From NCBI RefSeq assembly GCF_040807025.1, contig NC_090942.1, forward strand, positions 208,652,640 through 208,716,639: a stretch of 64,000 nt of DNA, in the 5' to 3' direction. A model generated the notes under the pieces. That model did not search any database. It was not told the DNA's origin and was given only the letters and a program-made list of their open reading frames with translations. The stretch comes from Struthio camelus (lineage: Eukaryota; Chordata; Aves; Struthioniformes; Struthionidae). Numbering within the stretch: the first letter of the stretch is position 1; every line of letters begins with the position of its first letter. Shown one piece after another: positions 47,101 through 62,100 of the stretch. The position numbers were made by a program, and so were the translations under genes.

Positions 47101-50100
47101 TTGCTGAGTGGGAGCTGCCTAGAGGCTCCTCCATTATGATTATGTGCCTAAGTTTATTCTGCAGCTAAGGCTTGCAGCACAGGCTTGCTGTGTCTACTCT
47201 GGTCAACTGTTATGTAACTCACTAGCTGTTTGATATACAAGAGTCTTCCAGTTAGGATCACTATGACCACCATAAGTTATCGTGTCAAAATATCTCACTA
47301 TGATTTCAACCTTATCAATACCCACTGCTGACATGGACAAATATTAACAACGATTTTTATCTCAGATGTTTTCTGGAGACCTAACCAGCTCAAAGTAGCA
47401 AATTCATCATGTCTATACTATCAAGGATGAGATACAACATAATTTGCAGTTTCGGTAATGCTGCTCTGATCTTTATTTCTAGCTAACAGTTCAGTCCCTA
47501 CTCACTTTTTTGTTCTATAGAAACATTTAGTCAGGTGAAGACAAAATACTCTGTGGAAGATTAAACATATTACCTGTACTGTATCTGTAGCCTGCTTGGT
47601 AGAAACTATAAAATCCAAGCTGCTTCTAGGAGTAAGAAACGAGGGCATTTCCTCAGTGTCTCAGTGTGCTTCATCATGCAGCCATGCAACTCAGTGAACA
47701 GAGAGATGGAAGGACCCTCCTGTACCTGCACTCCCACAAGTCCTACCTATAAAACTTTGCACCCATATTTAAAGATGAAAAGAATTGTCTCTGGCTAGTT
47801 CCCACATTTTTCAGCTAGCAAGAGGTATCAAAAGGAGCCATGGAGCATGATCTAGCAGCTGTGCTGATGCTACTTATTTTGAATTTTGGAGGTATTGACA
47901 GTTCATTGGTAGCATCAACCCCCTTTCTAGCGGTAACAAGGTAGATTTCTTCTGTTAAACCAATCTAGGATGGTAATTAGCATCCCACATAAAACTGATG
48001 AACAAATTTTCTTTGGAAGGTGTAACTCATCCATGTAAGAGGAGGATAATGAACAGAGAAAGAGGAAAAAAGTGTTAAGGAAAACTTAGGAAAAGCCAAC
48101 TTTAGGCAGAAGGTATTAACTGTAGATGAAGCTGCAGTACCTATTTAATTTAAAAATTAAGCCAACTTCAAGATTAGAGTTAAGTCAGACGTGAGGGAGG
48201 CGTGTCCCTCTTGCTGACATGAGATCAGCTAAACTTTTGATAATTTGCGTGGATGCATACTGTTTCACACTTTGTTCTGACTAGACACAGCATCAGGGCA
48301 TCTATGCATAGACCAGTAATATCTATGATTTTCATTTTTAAATGAGACTTCTGTAATTGCATTTGGTAATATAGCACAAAATGGGTAAATATCATGTAAC
48401 TGCTCACAAAGAACACATATTGTTGTATCAAGATATTAAGGTCATCCATGACTCTGTCATAACCTAAATGTTTGAGGAAAAAAAAAAAAAAAACCTGCAT
48501 CTTTGAGGCTCCCTTACGGAAGGTCATTACATTCACAATCTGGAAAGTTTCCATTAGCTTTGCACCCAGACATAATTTTGTTTTACACATCCTCCTACGC
48601 AAAGGATCACAAGTACAAATGTTCAAGTTTACCTAAATCTGTTGTATGTTTTCTTTTCTCACATTTAGTGGTCAGAGAAATTCTTCCATAAGCCATAATT
48701 AGCCTCAAGAATATATCAAAGCCACGCTGAATAAGTTGAGGCTTTTAAATCAGTCAGGAACTTTCTTACATTGGTATTTATTTGGAGAATAAAAAAGAGT
48801 TGGAATGAATTGCAGGAAAATCTTGGCAAATGCCAAGTGCAGTTCTCTTTCTAGATTTGTCAGTCTTCTTACTTTTCCAAGTTTTCTTCCCTGCTTCTAG
48901 GAAAACAATGTTGTTCTGCTGATAGTTTAATAAACATTATTTTCAGCAGGGGAGAGAAACATGAAAAATGCCAAAATGAAGCTGATTGGACTAAAATAAG
49001 CCACAGCTGGGTGGGAAGAAGATCACATACGTATCAAGGAAATCAAAAGGCTGCTATTCAGCTGCCTCAACTTCTTTACATTCAGAGCTCCAAATCCTTG
49101 GTTCTTCTGAAGCAGTTACTTTTGTGAGCAAAAAGTTGCCTACTTTGACTCAAAGTTACTTCACACTGTCATAGAAAGAAAATTTCTTTAGAACCTACCA
49201 CTTGTTTCCCTCACTTCTTCCCCATCATCTGTCTGCAAATATTAGATCCGTCCTAAGGTATCTAGTTCACTTCAGTTGTACTAATTGTTGCTATTCACAT
49301 TCTAAGCAAATGTTAAAGAATCTGTTGTGCTAATACTCCTTCCATTGAAAGAGTGTCTGATGTGACCCCATTTGACTTCCCGAGGATTAAAGTAGAGGTT
49401 TACTATTAAGGGTTTTGTAAGTTGTTTTATGAACATCTTACATGTTTTATACATCTTAGATGTTTTATAAATATGACTGCATTATACTTTACTGTGGGAC
49501 TGGATCATAGCTGTGATGAGTGTTTCATTTAAAAGGACAATCATCTCTTCAGACGTCACAAATATAAGGTGAAGTTTCGAAGTTTCCACATCACAAATGT
49601 CACATAAGCACATGAGAACTCACTTAAGTTCCAAAAAGCTACATGCAAAGAAGGATTAAAGCCTTGTGTTGGCACATGCAAGATAAGGGCCTAGTTCCGG
49701 AAGCAAAATTCACAGAACTGAGCTATGTTCCTGAGTTCTCAAAGCAGCAAATGGGGAACTGATCTGTGGTTTAAAACAAAAATACAAAAAAAAAAACCCC
49801 AAACCTCTGCGAAACTGAACCAAACATAAATCTGTTCTGCAATCTAATGGAATGGTGATGGTGCAGACACCTGTAGCGGATGTGGGATCAAATAATGGAA
49901 CTGGGAGCTATTTAATTCAATACTGTAGTCAAATGGTGGTAAAACTACAGCCTGAGAGAAACTAGGCTTTTTGATGTGGCATTCTGCTGTGTAATAGTAT
50001 TTTTCTTAAGAATGTTTTGAGAAATAGAAGAATAATGGTTGCACTGGAAGTCCTTTTTCTTATTAGCAGTTTATTAACTGCAGTGGGATGACACTGACTA

Positions 50101-53100
50101 TGCAATCACGGGAGTAAATAGATGAAAAATAATCAAACAGTGCACACTACTGAAAAAAAATTTTCCCTAAACTTTACATTAAATTTGTAATATTTTAGAG
50201 ATTATTAGAAGGAAGACTGTAGTGAAAATAAGAAGAGAGGTGACAAGCCTTTGATAAGGAGTTAAGCTGGCAGTTTTAGATGGTGACAACAAATTAAATA
50301 TTAACCACATACCAATACCAATGGGGTACAGTTAACAAGAAGGGAAAAAAAGAAGAGACACAAGAATTACTAATTGAGTAGATATAAATAACTATTTAAT
50401 GAAAAGTTTAGAAGTCTAGATTTCCATAGGCTTGACCTTGCTGTCAAATTTTGATAAATGTTGTGTTAGATAGGTCAAAGGATTGGAAATGTACTGGGGT
50501 AGAATGGGCAGACAGATACAGTCTCACACAAAAAATGATTGCATAAATCAGATGGCCACAGGAAATTAGGCTAAACCCCACATAATAGAATCATGCTGAA
50601 TATTCACTTTTTTTTCTTTAATTGGAGTAGGAAGAAGAACTGCTCCTTTAGCTGGCTTGCTCATTCAAAAAGACCACCTCAGACAGAAAACAAGGCTTTA
50701 TTGACAGTGCTTAACTTAGAATCAAATAGTGGCCATGCTGACCTAAAATCCATCCACCCCAGTAGCAACCGGTACCAGATATCCCCGGCAGTAGATAATC
50801 TGTTTATACAAAGAATCTCATCTGGGCACCTATTATAATAATATGAGCCTACCATCTGCAATTCAGCATTGTTACTAATTGTGATAATCCAGAAGGTCAC
50901 TCAGCTCCTTATTTAGGAACAAAGCTTTGAAGAAAAGTTTGTATTCAAATAGAAACATTCTTAGTGGAGAAATTCAGGGTGCCAGTGAGAGCCTCTGGCT
51001 CAGAGAGCTAGAGGCCTGCTGAGCTCATTATCCCAAGTGGTGCAGAAACAGGCTACAGCAGCCTTAAAGGAGCAAAGAGTCCAATACTACTATGTTGTGT
51101 ACTTTTCAGTAGAGAGACTGACTGAGACCCTTTTCAGCTCAGAAAGTACTGTCCTAAAGATCACTGAGATCAAAGATGCGAAGAGGAAGGAATAAAATAA
51201 CATTCACCTATCCCTCCATTGTATGAGGTTAAAGAAACAAATCAAAACACCCCATTACTATCACACAAAAGCAGTAAAAGCATATTTGCCCCCAAAAGGA
51301 AAATGTGATGAGTTATGCTTGTAAGCATCTGGAAAATTAGGGCCCAGCCTCGCAAGCTTTAAGATGCCATTATTTTACAAAATATTAATGTAATAAATAG
51401 ACATAAGATATATTTTTATCCTGCTCTGAAAATGAGGAATATATTAAAAAAAGAAAAGACCATCAGTGCTAAGATTCAAGATGCACTGACTGACTCTATT
51501 CAGACCTTGGCAATAAGTGGAGATTAAATTACAGTGTAGGGGCTGGCACAAAGGAAGTCAGCATGTCTTAATATCAAGTGTTAATATCAAGCCTGAAAAG
51601 CCCAGCATCATTTATAGCACCACCCACACTTTGAGAAATGCAAATACAAGGGCCTGAATAGAGTACCTTGGTTTTTTAACACTGGCCTTCTAGCCACTTT
51701 CTTATTACTTCCTTGCTTAATTTTAGAGAAGGTTAAGTTTCAGATTTCCTCAAAGCTCTTCCTAAGGAAGAGCAGGTTTGAATGGGTATCTTAACTATGA
51801 ACATGGTTTGTATCTGAGCTTCATCAAACACATTCTGTGGGTCTCCAGAGTGCTGTCTCCTTCACTTGAACAATCAGTTACAGGCATAAAAGAAGCTACT
51901 ATGAGAATGTATCCAAAAGTAAGCAAGTTATCGTCCTTTGAAAGAATATATAATAGTTTGGAATTTATTCAGGACTGTTGAAATTTCTCTGTGTGGATAT
52001 GTTTTCTGGTTTCTCACTTGGAAACAACTGCAGTATTCATACCTAGTCAGTTCATAAGGTTACCAGTTCTGAATTTGCATTTCTCAGTATGCAGGCAGTC
52101 CCTATAAAAGATGCAGAGCATTTCAGACATTAGCTGTTATGACAGATTTCCCTTCTATTGGTTTCTATGAAGTAATACAATTTTTAAAATAATGTATTTT
52201 GAAGTGAAACATTACATATACATATGAAGCTGTTCTGTCTTGAATCCAAGACATGTAGATATACCGGCCAAGGCTTTGTAGACTGAAATACTTAAAAGTT
52301 GGGAATGCTATTCTTCTGGTTTTCTCTTTTCAAATTTCCCTTTCTCACTCCAGTCATTTGCTTTCTAGCCAACACTAATCTTTTGCATGCAGAAAATCCA
52401 AATCAGCACATTTATGTCATATGCTTTTTTCAAACATTGTTTTTATCTCTTTCATTTATGCACAAGTACTCTTCGGCTGACAAGTTGTCAGCTGCATCAT
52501 TTGCAAGTTGTCAGGCCTCCCACAAAACAGCAAGTTTGCCCAGTCCCAGCAAGAAAGACTGTGAGGTTTTTTTTTTTTTTCCCCAGAGACAAAGAATAGC
52601 TACAAAATCCATTGTAAACCAATTCACTTTGTTCAGTAAACAGTGGAACAAAAGACAAGCCTCTGCAAAGCAGCGTGTGCTTGTCTTCCGTAATATAACG
52701 CTATGATGACAGGCACTGCAGAAAGCTATAGGAGACAGACATGCTACAGCAACTCTGAAAACAAAAAGAGCTGCTGACTAGCAAAACTCTTAGCAAACAC
52801 CAAAATCAAAGGTGTAGAATTTGAATGTCATGCAAGAGAAGGACAAAGGTAAAATGATGCAATTAGCAAGAGAGGGATTCATGTGATAAAAGGTTGAAGA
52901 GCTGTAGGATAGACATATACATCTGAGCTGAGCGGTCTTCATAGTCAAATGGAAAGAAAAGAGTCCTTTTAGGATGTGTTTTTCATTGAATCCTGAAACA
53001 GACACTTAAAACGGGTTACGCGAACCCCAAAGTGCCTTTTTCTCCCTGCTCATTATGAAGGAGGTAACAGTATTAACTTGTTAGTGAACGAATTTTGAGA

Positions 53101-56100
53101 TTATTAGGACAGATAGTGCAAGAAAAATCTGTTTTTAATCTTATATTTCTGTAACATCGTAGGAGGCTAACATAACTAAAACCAGTGCACTAGGGAAAAA
53201 GGATATGGCTGGTCTAGAACTACATGCTTTTCTGTGTGTGGTTATATGTATTGAAGGCAGGAGCCTAACAATTGTTATGTTGAGCCAGATGTGTGGTCTG
53301 TTGCAATTTCCAGGACCAGCCACCTCAGAAAAAGGTACAAGAAATTCCACAGCAGCAAGTTATAAGTAAGCAGGCTCAACAGATCTTGGAATATGTTTAT
53401 TTTACATTATCTCTGTCCGTTTTCACTTTCATTTCACCAAGGACAGAATTAGCTCAAACTGCAAAGAAATGAAACTAGATTTTCTGCCTCTGGGGGTGGG
53501 GATCGGAACCAATGAGCTACATTTTTTTTAACTGCCCTGCTTTGTGTTCTGGGGTTTTTTTTGGAAGATAATCTGCGAAAGGTCAATGCTTTCCTGGAAT
53601 GTTTAAACAGAATGAACTATGACAATAATACATTGTTAGTAGGACACCAAAAACTGTGTGTAGAGATAGTTTTTGACATGATAGTTTATGACATGGAGCC
53701 AAGAGAGCTTCTGCACTGGGGCAGCTTCTTTTGGACCGGGCCACTCCTCCATGTGCCTCCAGGCATTGTTGTCCCCGCTGCTTTTCCGGTTTGGCTCTGT
53801 CAGCTCTGATCTGCAATAATCGGAAAGTAGAAGTACAATATGTCCCTTGTCCCTCTTCCTCCCCTTTGTGATAAGCAAATACATGACTGTCCTGATCTGT
53901 CTTAGAGCTGAGATGCAGGAATCTGCAACATTAGCTTTCTCTTCTCCTGATATGTCTCATTTTCATTCTCTAAGGAGAAACTGAAGGAATTTGCAGGAAA
54001 AAAAAAAGAGAAAGCTAAAACACCAATGCAGGAAGTGATCTCAAAACCTTATGTGTGTATTAATTCCTTCTTTCTTTCATTATAGTCAGGAAAGCACCTC
54101 ATTCTATAGTACATTTTTTAAATAGGTCAGACGAACTACATGGTAAAAGAGCCTGTTTCTCTCCACTAGCTCTTAAGGGAACCATGGTGACCAGCTCCAA
54201 AGTGGGAGCTAGCTGTTCACCCCCAGCTTGTCTGCGCTGGATATGAAAATGAACCCTGCTCATCAACTGTCATGCTTTGAGTGTGAAACCCCATTGCCCA
54301 CCTGCTGTGGCTGTTGTATCCCATGCATCAGCAACAACTCTGCAATCTCATCCTTGTTCTGTGCGCCGGACAACCAAACTGCAACTGGTGCCTGCCGTTC
54401 GGGCTTCCAGCCTGGGTGAGAGGACAGAGTGATAAATGGCTCATCAGGAGGGCAGCCCTGCTGAAGAGCACAGTACTGTTTCGCACACCAGGATTTTGGA
54501 AAGCTGAGCAGTCTCCTGGCTGTTTCAGTCATGCAGAACTTTTAGCTTTTGACACACTTACAAAGTGCAGCATGGTGCCAGATTTCACAAGACAAGTAGT
54601 TGAGCTAATCAAAATGATCTGGCTATTCCCACCAAGGAGTACGTTTTCCAGAGCATGATTTATCATGCAGCATGACAGTAGAGTTTTATTGCCAAAGAGG
54701 CTTCAGCAAAAATTTAAGCAAGGTTTCGGAGTGCTTTCTGGGGAACAAGCTTTCCAGGGAGGCAGGAAATTTGGCAGGATTCCTTTCAAAGTTTGTGGGA
54801 ATCAGCTTCTGAGGCTAAAGGGATCTGAGCGTTCATAAAGTGAAGATGGACCTCCCCAATCTGTGGAGCCAAGGACTCGGAGGAGAGAGGCATGCTGCTG
54901 TTTCACAGCCAGAGGGTTCTCCTATGAACATCTACTTTTCCAGCAAAAGTGCAGTCAGTAGGGAATGTCCATCCCCGGGGCTGCTCAGCAGTAGCTATAG
55001 TCACCCCAAAATCTACAGATTGCACTCCTCCATGGAAATCTGCTGTGAAAAGAAAGCAGTGACATGACCAGGCTCTCAGCCCTTTGCCTTCGCCCCAGCA
55101 CTCTTCTTGCCCCGAAAGCTCTGGCCTCAGCAGTTGTGGCCATGAGGCCTCCTGTCCTCCCATCTCAGCCCCGCAAGGGACCTGTGGACAGGCCTCTCTC
55201 TCAGAAAGGGAGAAATTAGACTTGTCAGCCCCAAAAAAAAGGCCTGCCCCTACCCATCCCAGGCAAGATCCATTCAGCCAGCCCATGCTTCAGGCTCACA
55301 AGGTCTCCGCATGCACAGGGCCCTGCACAGCTGTGTCTGCACAGGGACCCTGCAGCTCAAGCAAGCTGTGGTTCAGCTGAAGACATATTTCCTAGGCTGC
55401 CCATGAACTGGAAGGCACCCTGGCTAAGCCGTTCCTGGCAGCAGCCTGCTACTGCTGCTGGGACCAGCCACAGTGGAGTGCAGACGTTACATGACTCATT
55501 GCACCCACACGCATCACTCCTATTACCCAATGTACAGACGAGCTGCTCACGTGCCTGGCATGTCGTCACACTCCTAAAACGTAGGCTGGTTCTCAGCCTT
55601 TTCACATATCCAGAAGCAGTAAAGAGGTCTGAGCATACCGGCAGGCCCTAAGCTGGTCCCCAATACTGGGTCTAGTTGCAGGAAGTTAATAAGCTAAAAC
55701 CTGGCATGAAGAGGGAGAACGAAGTACAGCGTTATCTGCAAAGAATTAACTGTCCCTGTGGTGGTGAGTGCTGGGGATCCATAGAGCTTTTTTCATAAAA
55801 TCAGAGTTCAGAGATGCTATTACGATTGCCTGCACAGCACTGTATTGCAAAATTACTACTATACATGTAATCACATCACTTGATGTATAGTTTTCTCTCA
55901 CCAATTTTTAACTCCATTGCTGTTCAGAGAATCCTCCACTTCAGATATACTCAAATTTCCCTGAGCTACCTGCCATTTCATGCATGCTAGCTCTGAGAGC
56001 TGGAATACTCTTCTGGTTGCTCCAGTCCCGATCCTTCTCTCTTCTCTCAGGCTCTGCACTGGATGCTAAGGCTCGGGCTCCTTTTACCTGGCTTTAAGTA

Positions 56101-59100
56101 CATAAGAGGCAACTCACCAGGCAATGCTGATTTCAGGTAGGCTGAATGCCCCTCTGGAACAGCTTCCCTAATCATCTAGGGAGCCTAGTTCCTAACTGAG
56201 AAGCCTCAATAAAGTGCCTATATTTAGACTAAATTGAAAGCTCAACCTATAGCTTCAAGGCCCTTTTCCATGAGTCAGACATCACCGTGTGGCCCTTGTC
56301 TATATGTGCTGAACTGCACTGCCACATTTAGTCTGCCTGGAGAAGGCAAAAAAGGTGGGAAAGTTTCTAACCACCAGTTCAGCTGGCTTTAGCCATATTT
56401 TAATAGCACCAAGAACACACGGCCCTTTACAGCAGGACATCTGTTTTGGTGACACACACCAACTGAAAAGTAATTTAACCTGAAGAAGGAGTTGCATGTC
56501 CCAAATTGAACTGCATTTTTCTACCCACTTTTTCCATATCAGTTGATTAACAGAAAAATCATCTTTCCCATAAACTTTGCCTAGCAGCAACAATCCTTTT
56601 TGGTCAGCCCTTTTTGAAAACAAAACTAATTTTGATTTCTACATTACCCTATTCACTTTTTCAAAAAAACAACACAGAATCCCAAATTAATTAAATTATA
56701 ATCAACCTTCCAGAGAAACGTTGCAAGCATGCTAATCTCTTCCTGTGCAATTAGGCATGACGAGTCTTTTGTGTCGCTTATCTCTATTGCATTCGAGACA
56801 AGAACGGCTGAAGAGCCAAAGTAGGCAGCTACACAGCGAGAGGAACTAATTAGGTTTGCTAGCTATTGAATTCGCAGGGGTAGTTCTTTAAAACAGAGGT
56901 TTGAACATTCCCCTAAGAGACCAGACAGCAGTGAGAGAAAATGCCAAAAGGGCTGATGTTGTTTTAGCACCACCGAGTGGACAAATAAGGGAAAAAAGTC
57001 CATTTTTGATACTCTGCGTGTGTGACCTCTGCGACCGTGGGCGAGCAGAGAGGTGCAGCCAAGCCCCCGTGCCAGCCCCGCAGCCCCCCACGCCTGCAGC
57101 ACGCAGGGGAAACACACGCTGCCCCACTCCGTGAGCCTCCTCTGCTTTCCACATCTGTCCTGGCACATGGCCTCTTTTCAGGAGCAACCTGGTGGTAACA
57201 GTCCAGTTATGAAAGCATCCTGCTCGTTTATTTATTCTGTGCAAGATGGTCTCAAGTGCCTCAGCAGTCCTGTAGTTCCTATTACTGGATTAATTGGCAC
57301 AGCCTCACCCAAGTTCTTGTCATCTAGAGTCCACGAATATCTTAGGAAATTTTCATGCACCTCATTACCAAATCAGCCTTTTTGGCTATGCTTGGACATG
57401 GTCCTGGAGTCTGAAAAGCCACTCAAGAAAACATTACATCTGTAAATACAAACATATTGCCTGCAGTAAACTAGTATAACAAGATAAAAACAAACAAAAT
57501 CTGTCATTTGTAATACAGAATTTCATTCGCCTCAGAAATAGCTCAGACGCTATTACAATTTTCTGCAAGTATCTGAAATCCTTAGTGGTGTGTTCTCAGG
57601 TCCATCACACAGTCTGCACTTGCGCATCTGTAATGTCACTGCTTTCTTTGCTCACTTTTGGATGAAAGTCTTGGACTAGCACATTCCTGTTTGTGCAGGA
57701 ATGCTCTGACATCTTAGAGGAAAAGGTCACACGTTTGTCCCACTCTCTTAAACTTTTTTATAAGTCAGCTACCTTTATTGAAATCAATGCCCTATTACAT
57801 AAATGAGTGAGTTGCTCCCTAAACTACAGGAAAGGAATCTTTAATGTAATGTTTTGAAGTGTTTCTTACACCTGAACTGTTCTACATTTTTTTGGACAGT
57901 AATGCTTGTAGGTGGCTGAACTTGGTCAACTTCCTTCTATCTTTTTCATGCTGTTCAAAAAAAGATATATGAAGACATGTAGCAGCTGTAACTACATAGG
58001 AATTGATTTCCCCTGGCACCAAATAGGATAGTTTATTAAACTAGATAAAAACTAAATTCATCCCCCTACCTATATTCTCCATACTTTCCTGCAATACTTC
58101 TGCCTAAAACTTTTGCCAGCTCTGTCCCTTGTGACTTATCTGTTATGGATCTATTATTTGGATTACGCTAGTGTCCTTTATGCTAGTCCAAAAACTGCAC
58201 AGGATGTCTCTGTACTGAAGAGTTTACAGCCTGCCTAGATAAGACAGTGAGAAAATGAAAGCTTGGGCTGCTTTCAAACCACACAGCAACTTAGCAGGAC
58301 TGCTGCAATGGCCTGTAAGTACGCAAAGGAAGATCCAAGTTATGGTCTCTGTGTCCTCCGTTACAGAATTGATGAAAAGCAGTCAAAGCTGGCTCCTTTT
58401 GAAAAGTGTATCTGTGTGTTTGTGTAAGAGACAGGAAAAAGGAGAGAGAAGTCTGTTTTGAAAAATATCCTTCAAAAAGTTAAAACTTCGATTTAAGTCT
58501 CCTTTGGGATACTTTGACTACAGCTCTGTAGACACAGAGTTGTCCTGGAATTAGCTCAAGTGCTAACTTGACGTGTTTTCTGCAAATTCCATATTTCATA
58601 TCTTGTTTGCTGTTTGCTTATCAAATAGAGCCTCCATAAAATTAGAAACATATGAGAGACCACAGTCATCCTGAGTCCTCTCACCTTTGAATGAAGGAGA
58701 AAAAAATTCCCTGCAGAGATTCAAAGGCTAAAAATGCTAGTTACTGCTACCCTTTATTGTGCACATACCCCCTTCACCCCACCCACACGCCTCTGAAGGT
58801 CTAGAGAAAGCAAGAACCGTGTCGGACAGTAGATTTCTCTTTTGTGTTTAAGACATGGCAGAATGAGAGTGCCTAAGTCCAAAACAATGCAGCCAAAGGC
58901 AGCAAGACTTGTCTTGTTCTAAAGAGAGCAAGAAAAAGCCTGACGACTGCTTTATTTATTAGTCTAATATATAGAGCATTTATCCTAGAGGCCTGGATTC
59001 CATTCCCTGCTCCCAGGACCATTTCTGTATTTTACCTGGTGGCTGTTTGTGTGTTTGATATTCAGCAGTTCTGGGATAATCCACCTGCTGTCTGCCTGCC

Positions 59101-62100
59101 ACTCTCCTCCACTGGAAACAGCAGTCACACCTTCGGCCCCAGGACTCTTGAGTCCTTTCTGCTCTGCACATCAAGTATCAATAGGAAGAAGAGCAAATCT
59201 TGGCATTATGCCAAGTTATTCTATAACCTTGTAGTCTGGACACATTTAGGGTTATGCTGGTTTTAAGCCTTCAGAGTAAGGAGGAAGCTCACACTAGGTC
59301 TCCCACGTCCCGGGTGCGTGAGCTGGGCACAGGCTCAGCACCAGGCACAGTGTGAGCGCTCCACATGGGTGCTGCAGCAGTTCATGGGACTGAACACCTG
59401 GACACTCAGGGATGCACAGATTACTCAAAATCAATAGTTATGGAATAAGTTTGTCAGACCCTATCCGACTTGTCAACATGCACTATCTGACATCCCCTAT
59501 CACCTTCTCTGTTTATTGTAAAAGATTCTCAGCCCTTTCTTCCATGGAAGGAATGAGCCGCTTCCCACCAAACGGCTTAATATCAGGTGGGTGTTGCTCT
59601 ACGTGCTGGCAGTTTTGGATCTCTCTGAGATCATCTGAGTCCTCCTAAATGTTGCATACAGGGACAGTGGGTGCCAAACACAGTACAGCTTCCATGCCAC
59701 ATGGGAAGATCCTTAAAGTCTGGCTTTGCAATGTTCAGTTTGTAGGCACATAAGTAATCTTTTATGTCTGGTTCTCAACATCTGGGACATCTATTATCGA
59801 GCTTGTTTAGAAAGTATATTTGATCTAAGCTGTGGTTGGAGCCCAGTGTCTGCATTTCGTCTCTCAGCATTCTCCGTTGCCCAGCTGTTTGTGTACCAGC
59901 TCTCTGTGTAAACAGGCCTGCTCCTGCCTCATCCACTCAGCAGTTTCACAGCCCAGCATCTGTGACCTTGCAATTCTCAGGCCTCCCCTGGAACAAGGCT
60001 GGTTAAGGGAGAGCTTGTACTAGCCCACAGCTGTCTCACTACTTCACAGCAACAAGAAAAGGAGTACAGAAAACTAGCACCATATATTCATTTGAATACA
60101 ATAAAGATATTGTTCAAGCTCTCCCAGCTGTGGCAGTGACGGTCTTTTTTTTTTTTAGTTTATTTGATGATTTTTGCAGTAGGAGTATGAAGACTTTAAA
60201 AAGTACAGATACCATATATTGCTCAGGTCTCGCTTATCCCTCTTGTCACATGGCTGGCTCAAGTCCTCAATCTGACTTACAGATTGGAGTACTAGTACTT
60301 TTAAAAGATGTAGCAATGTGTTTTACTTCCCAGCTGAACTGCAATGGAAGTACAGCCTAGGTGGCTTGACCCAGCTGACTGAGCAGCCCCAACCATCTCC
60401 CTGCGCCTGCCCTCCCTCTACCGCCTTGCTTGTCGCCCTGTCCCCTGCTGACCTGCTTTGGGCTCTTGGAAGCACCGCCGGAGCAATTCACCACCCTCCT
60501 TGAGCCAACGGCAACCACAGCCTACAGAGCCGTTTCTTGCAAGCGCCATCCAATATTTGGGTAACAAAAACCAGACATGGAAAGGGAACAAGATGAGACA
60601 CAACAGACAGCTTCCCACGCTCCATGTGCATCACACATTCATCCCACATCACATCCCTCTAACATGGTGTACTACCTATCAGACCACCCGAGTACATACG
60701 CCTTCTCCAGAACACAGGGAATGAGGAAACCAGAAAGGTAAATCATGGAGAAACCGTTTTGAACCATGCAAACTATAAAGAAATACAATTTCCTACAATT
60801 CTCTGATAGCTCGATCACAGTAACTTTTACATGGATTTCTACAAACTATCTCCGGAGCTGAATTCAGTAGCTATGTGGAAACAATATATCTCTTTACTGC
60901 AATACACTTCATTTTCTCAAGGCTGTTGGGATAAGGGATAATTTTTGCTATATAAAACATGAAAATACAATTGATTAGGAGACTGTTAGTTTAACATCAA
61001 ATTACATAAGTGAGCCTGCTAGTCAAATGTTATAGACCCTTTTCAAAACAAATGTTCCTTCTTAACATATGCAGTACATAGAACAGTTCACATCCTGGTG
61101 AGGAAAATGAGATCTTCTTTAGGTAACAAAGGCATCCATTGCGATCATTATTATTCAGCTGCTGGTTAATATCTAGTAGCTGCATAACTAGACATCAAAG
61201 AGATTCATGACCATTAAGAGGGTGCCAACTATGTAGGTAACTTATATCTTTAATTAACCTTGTCTGAAGCACTATAGATGCAAAATCCGGGGCTCATAAG
61301 GTCCAGCGTGTGCAGTGCCTTAGGTTACTGTAAAATTGTCCCTGGGTATTGTTTTATGAAGAAGATTATGCTCTAAATTAAGTAACAATCAGTTCAGGGA
61401 AGCCCCACAGCTTGCGCTGTGCAAGACATCAGATTAGATTAACAAAGCTGTCTCCTGGATTTACAACTGAGAAACAGTTGAATCCTTCCTGCAACAGCCT
61501 GGGCGCAGTTCTGATCTGCTGCAAATCTAAGCAAGAGCTGGCTGAGCGAGGCGACCTGTGAATACTGATACTGCTTGGTGCACAACATGCGCTCATAAAT
61601 ATGCCATTCATATCTATAAGCTTATTTTTAAGCTTATATCTAGGATATCATATTAGTATAAATGAAATTCAAACAGCTTCTGCAGATGTGGGTTATATTT
61701 ATATATAGTTATATATAGTTATCTTTTTTTTTTTAATTTGGATTTATTTGAAGCTCATTTCCTATGCTAAACTGTAAGTTAATACTTCTCCCTTGTTTCT
61801 CACATGGATATTTTCTGCAGCGTCAGCAGTTAAAAATAAGCAGTCATTAAAAATAGGCAGTAAGCATCTATTAATACTTCTGATTTTGGGAACTGACTCA
61901 TTTTTAGTAAAGGGTTTTTTTTTTTTTTAAGACGGAACTATTCTAGTCTAGGACGTCCACTGCTTTTGTGAATTGATTTTTTTTTCTTTCTCTAATTTAA
62001 ATAATGGTTCATACAAGCCCTGCTGAAAGTATTAGAGACTGAAATATGAAAATGGCAATAAGTCACCCGTTTACATGCTCACTTTTGTGATCAGGACATA

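Noticed and set aside
48225-48626. A 133-codon minus-strand frame
   Set aside because: It passes through a poly(A)/poly(T) tract giving a Phe run, and no splice or homology support was found.
52299-52706. A 135-codon frame as a possible small gene
   Set aside because: It includes phenylalanine runs from a poly(T) tract, has no CpG or promoter context, and resembles no family.
57679-57709. Imperfect inverted repeat around TTCCTG/CAGGAA
   Set aside because: The arms are about ten bases with a mismatch and have no surrounding structure, so chance is sufficient.
61615-61638. Short inverted repeat, 10-bp arms around TTTT
   Set aside because: Both arms are AT-rich and short; such hairpins are expected by chance in a 64-kb AT-rich window.
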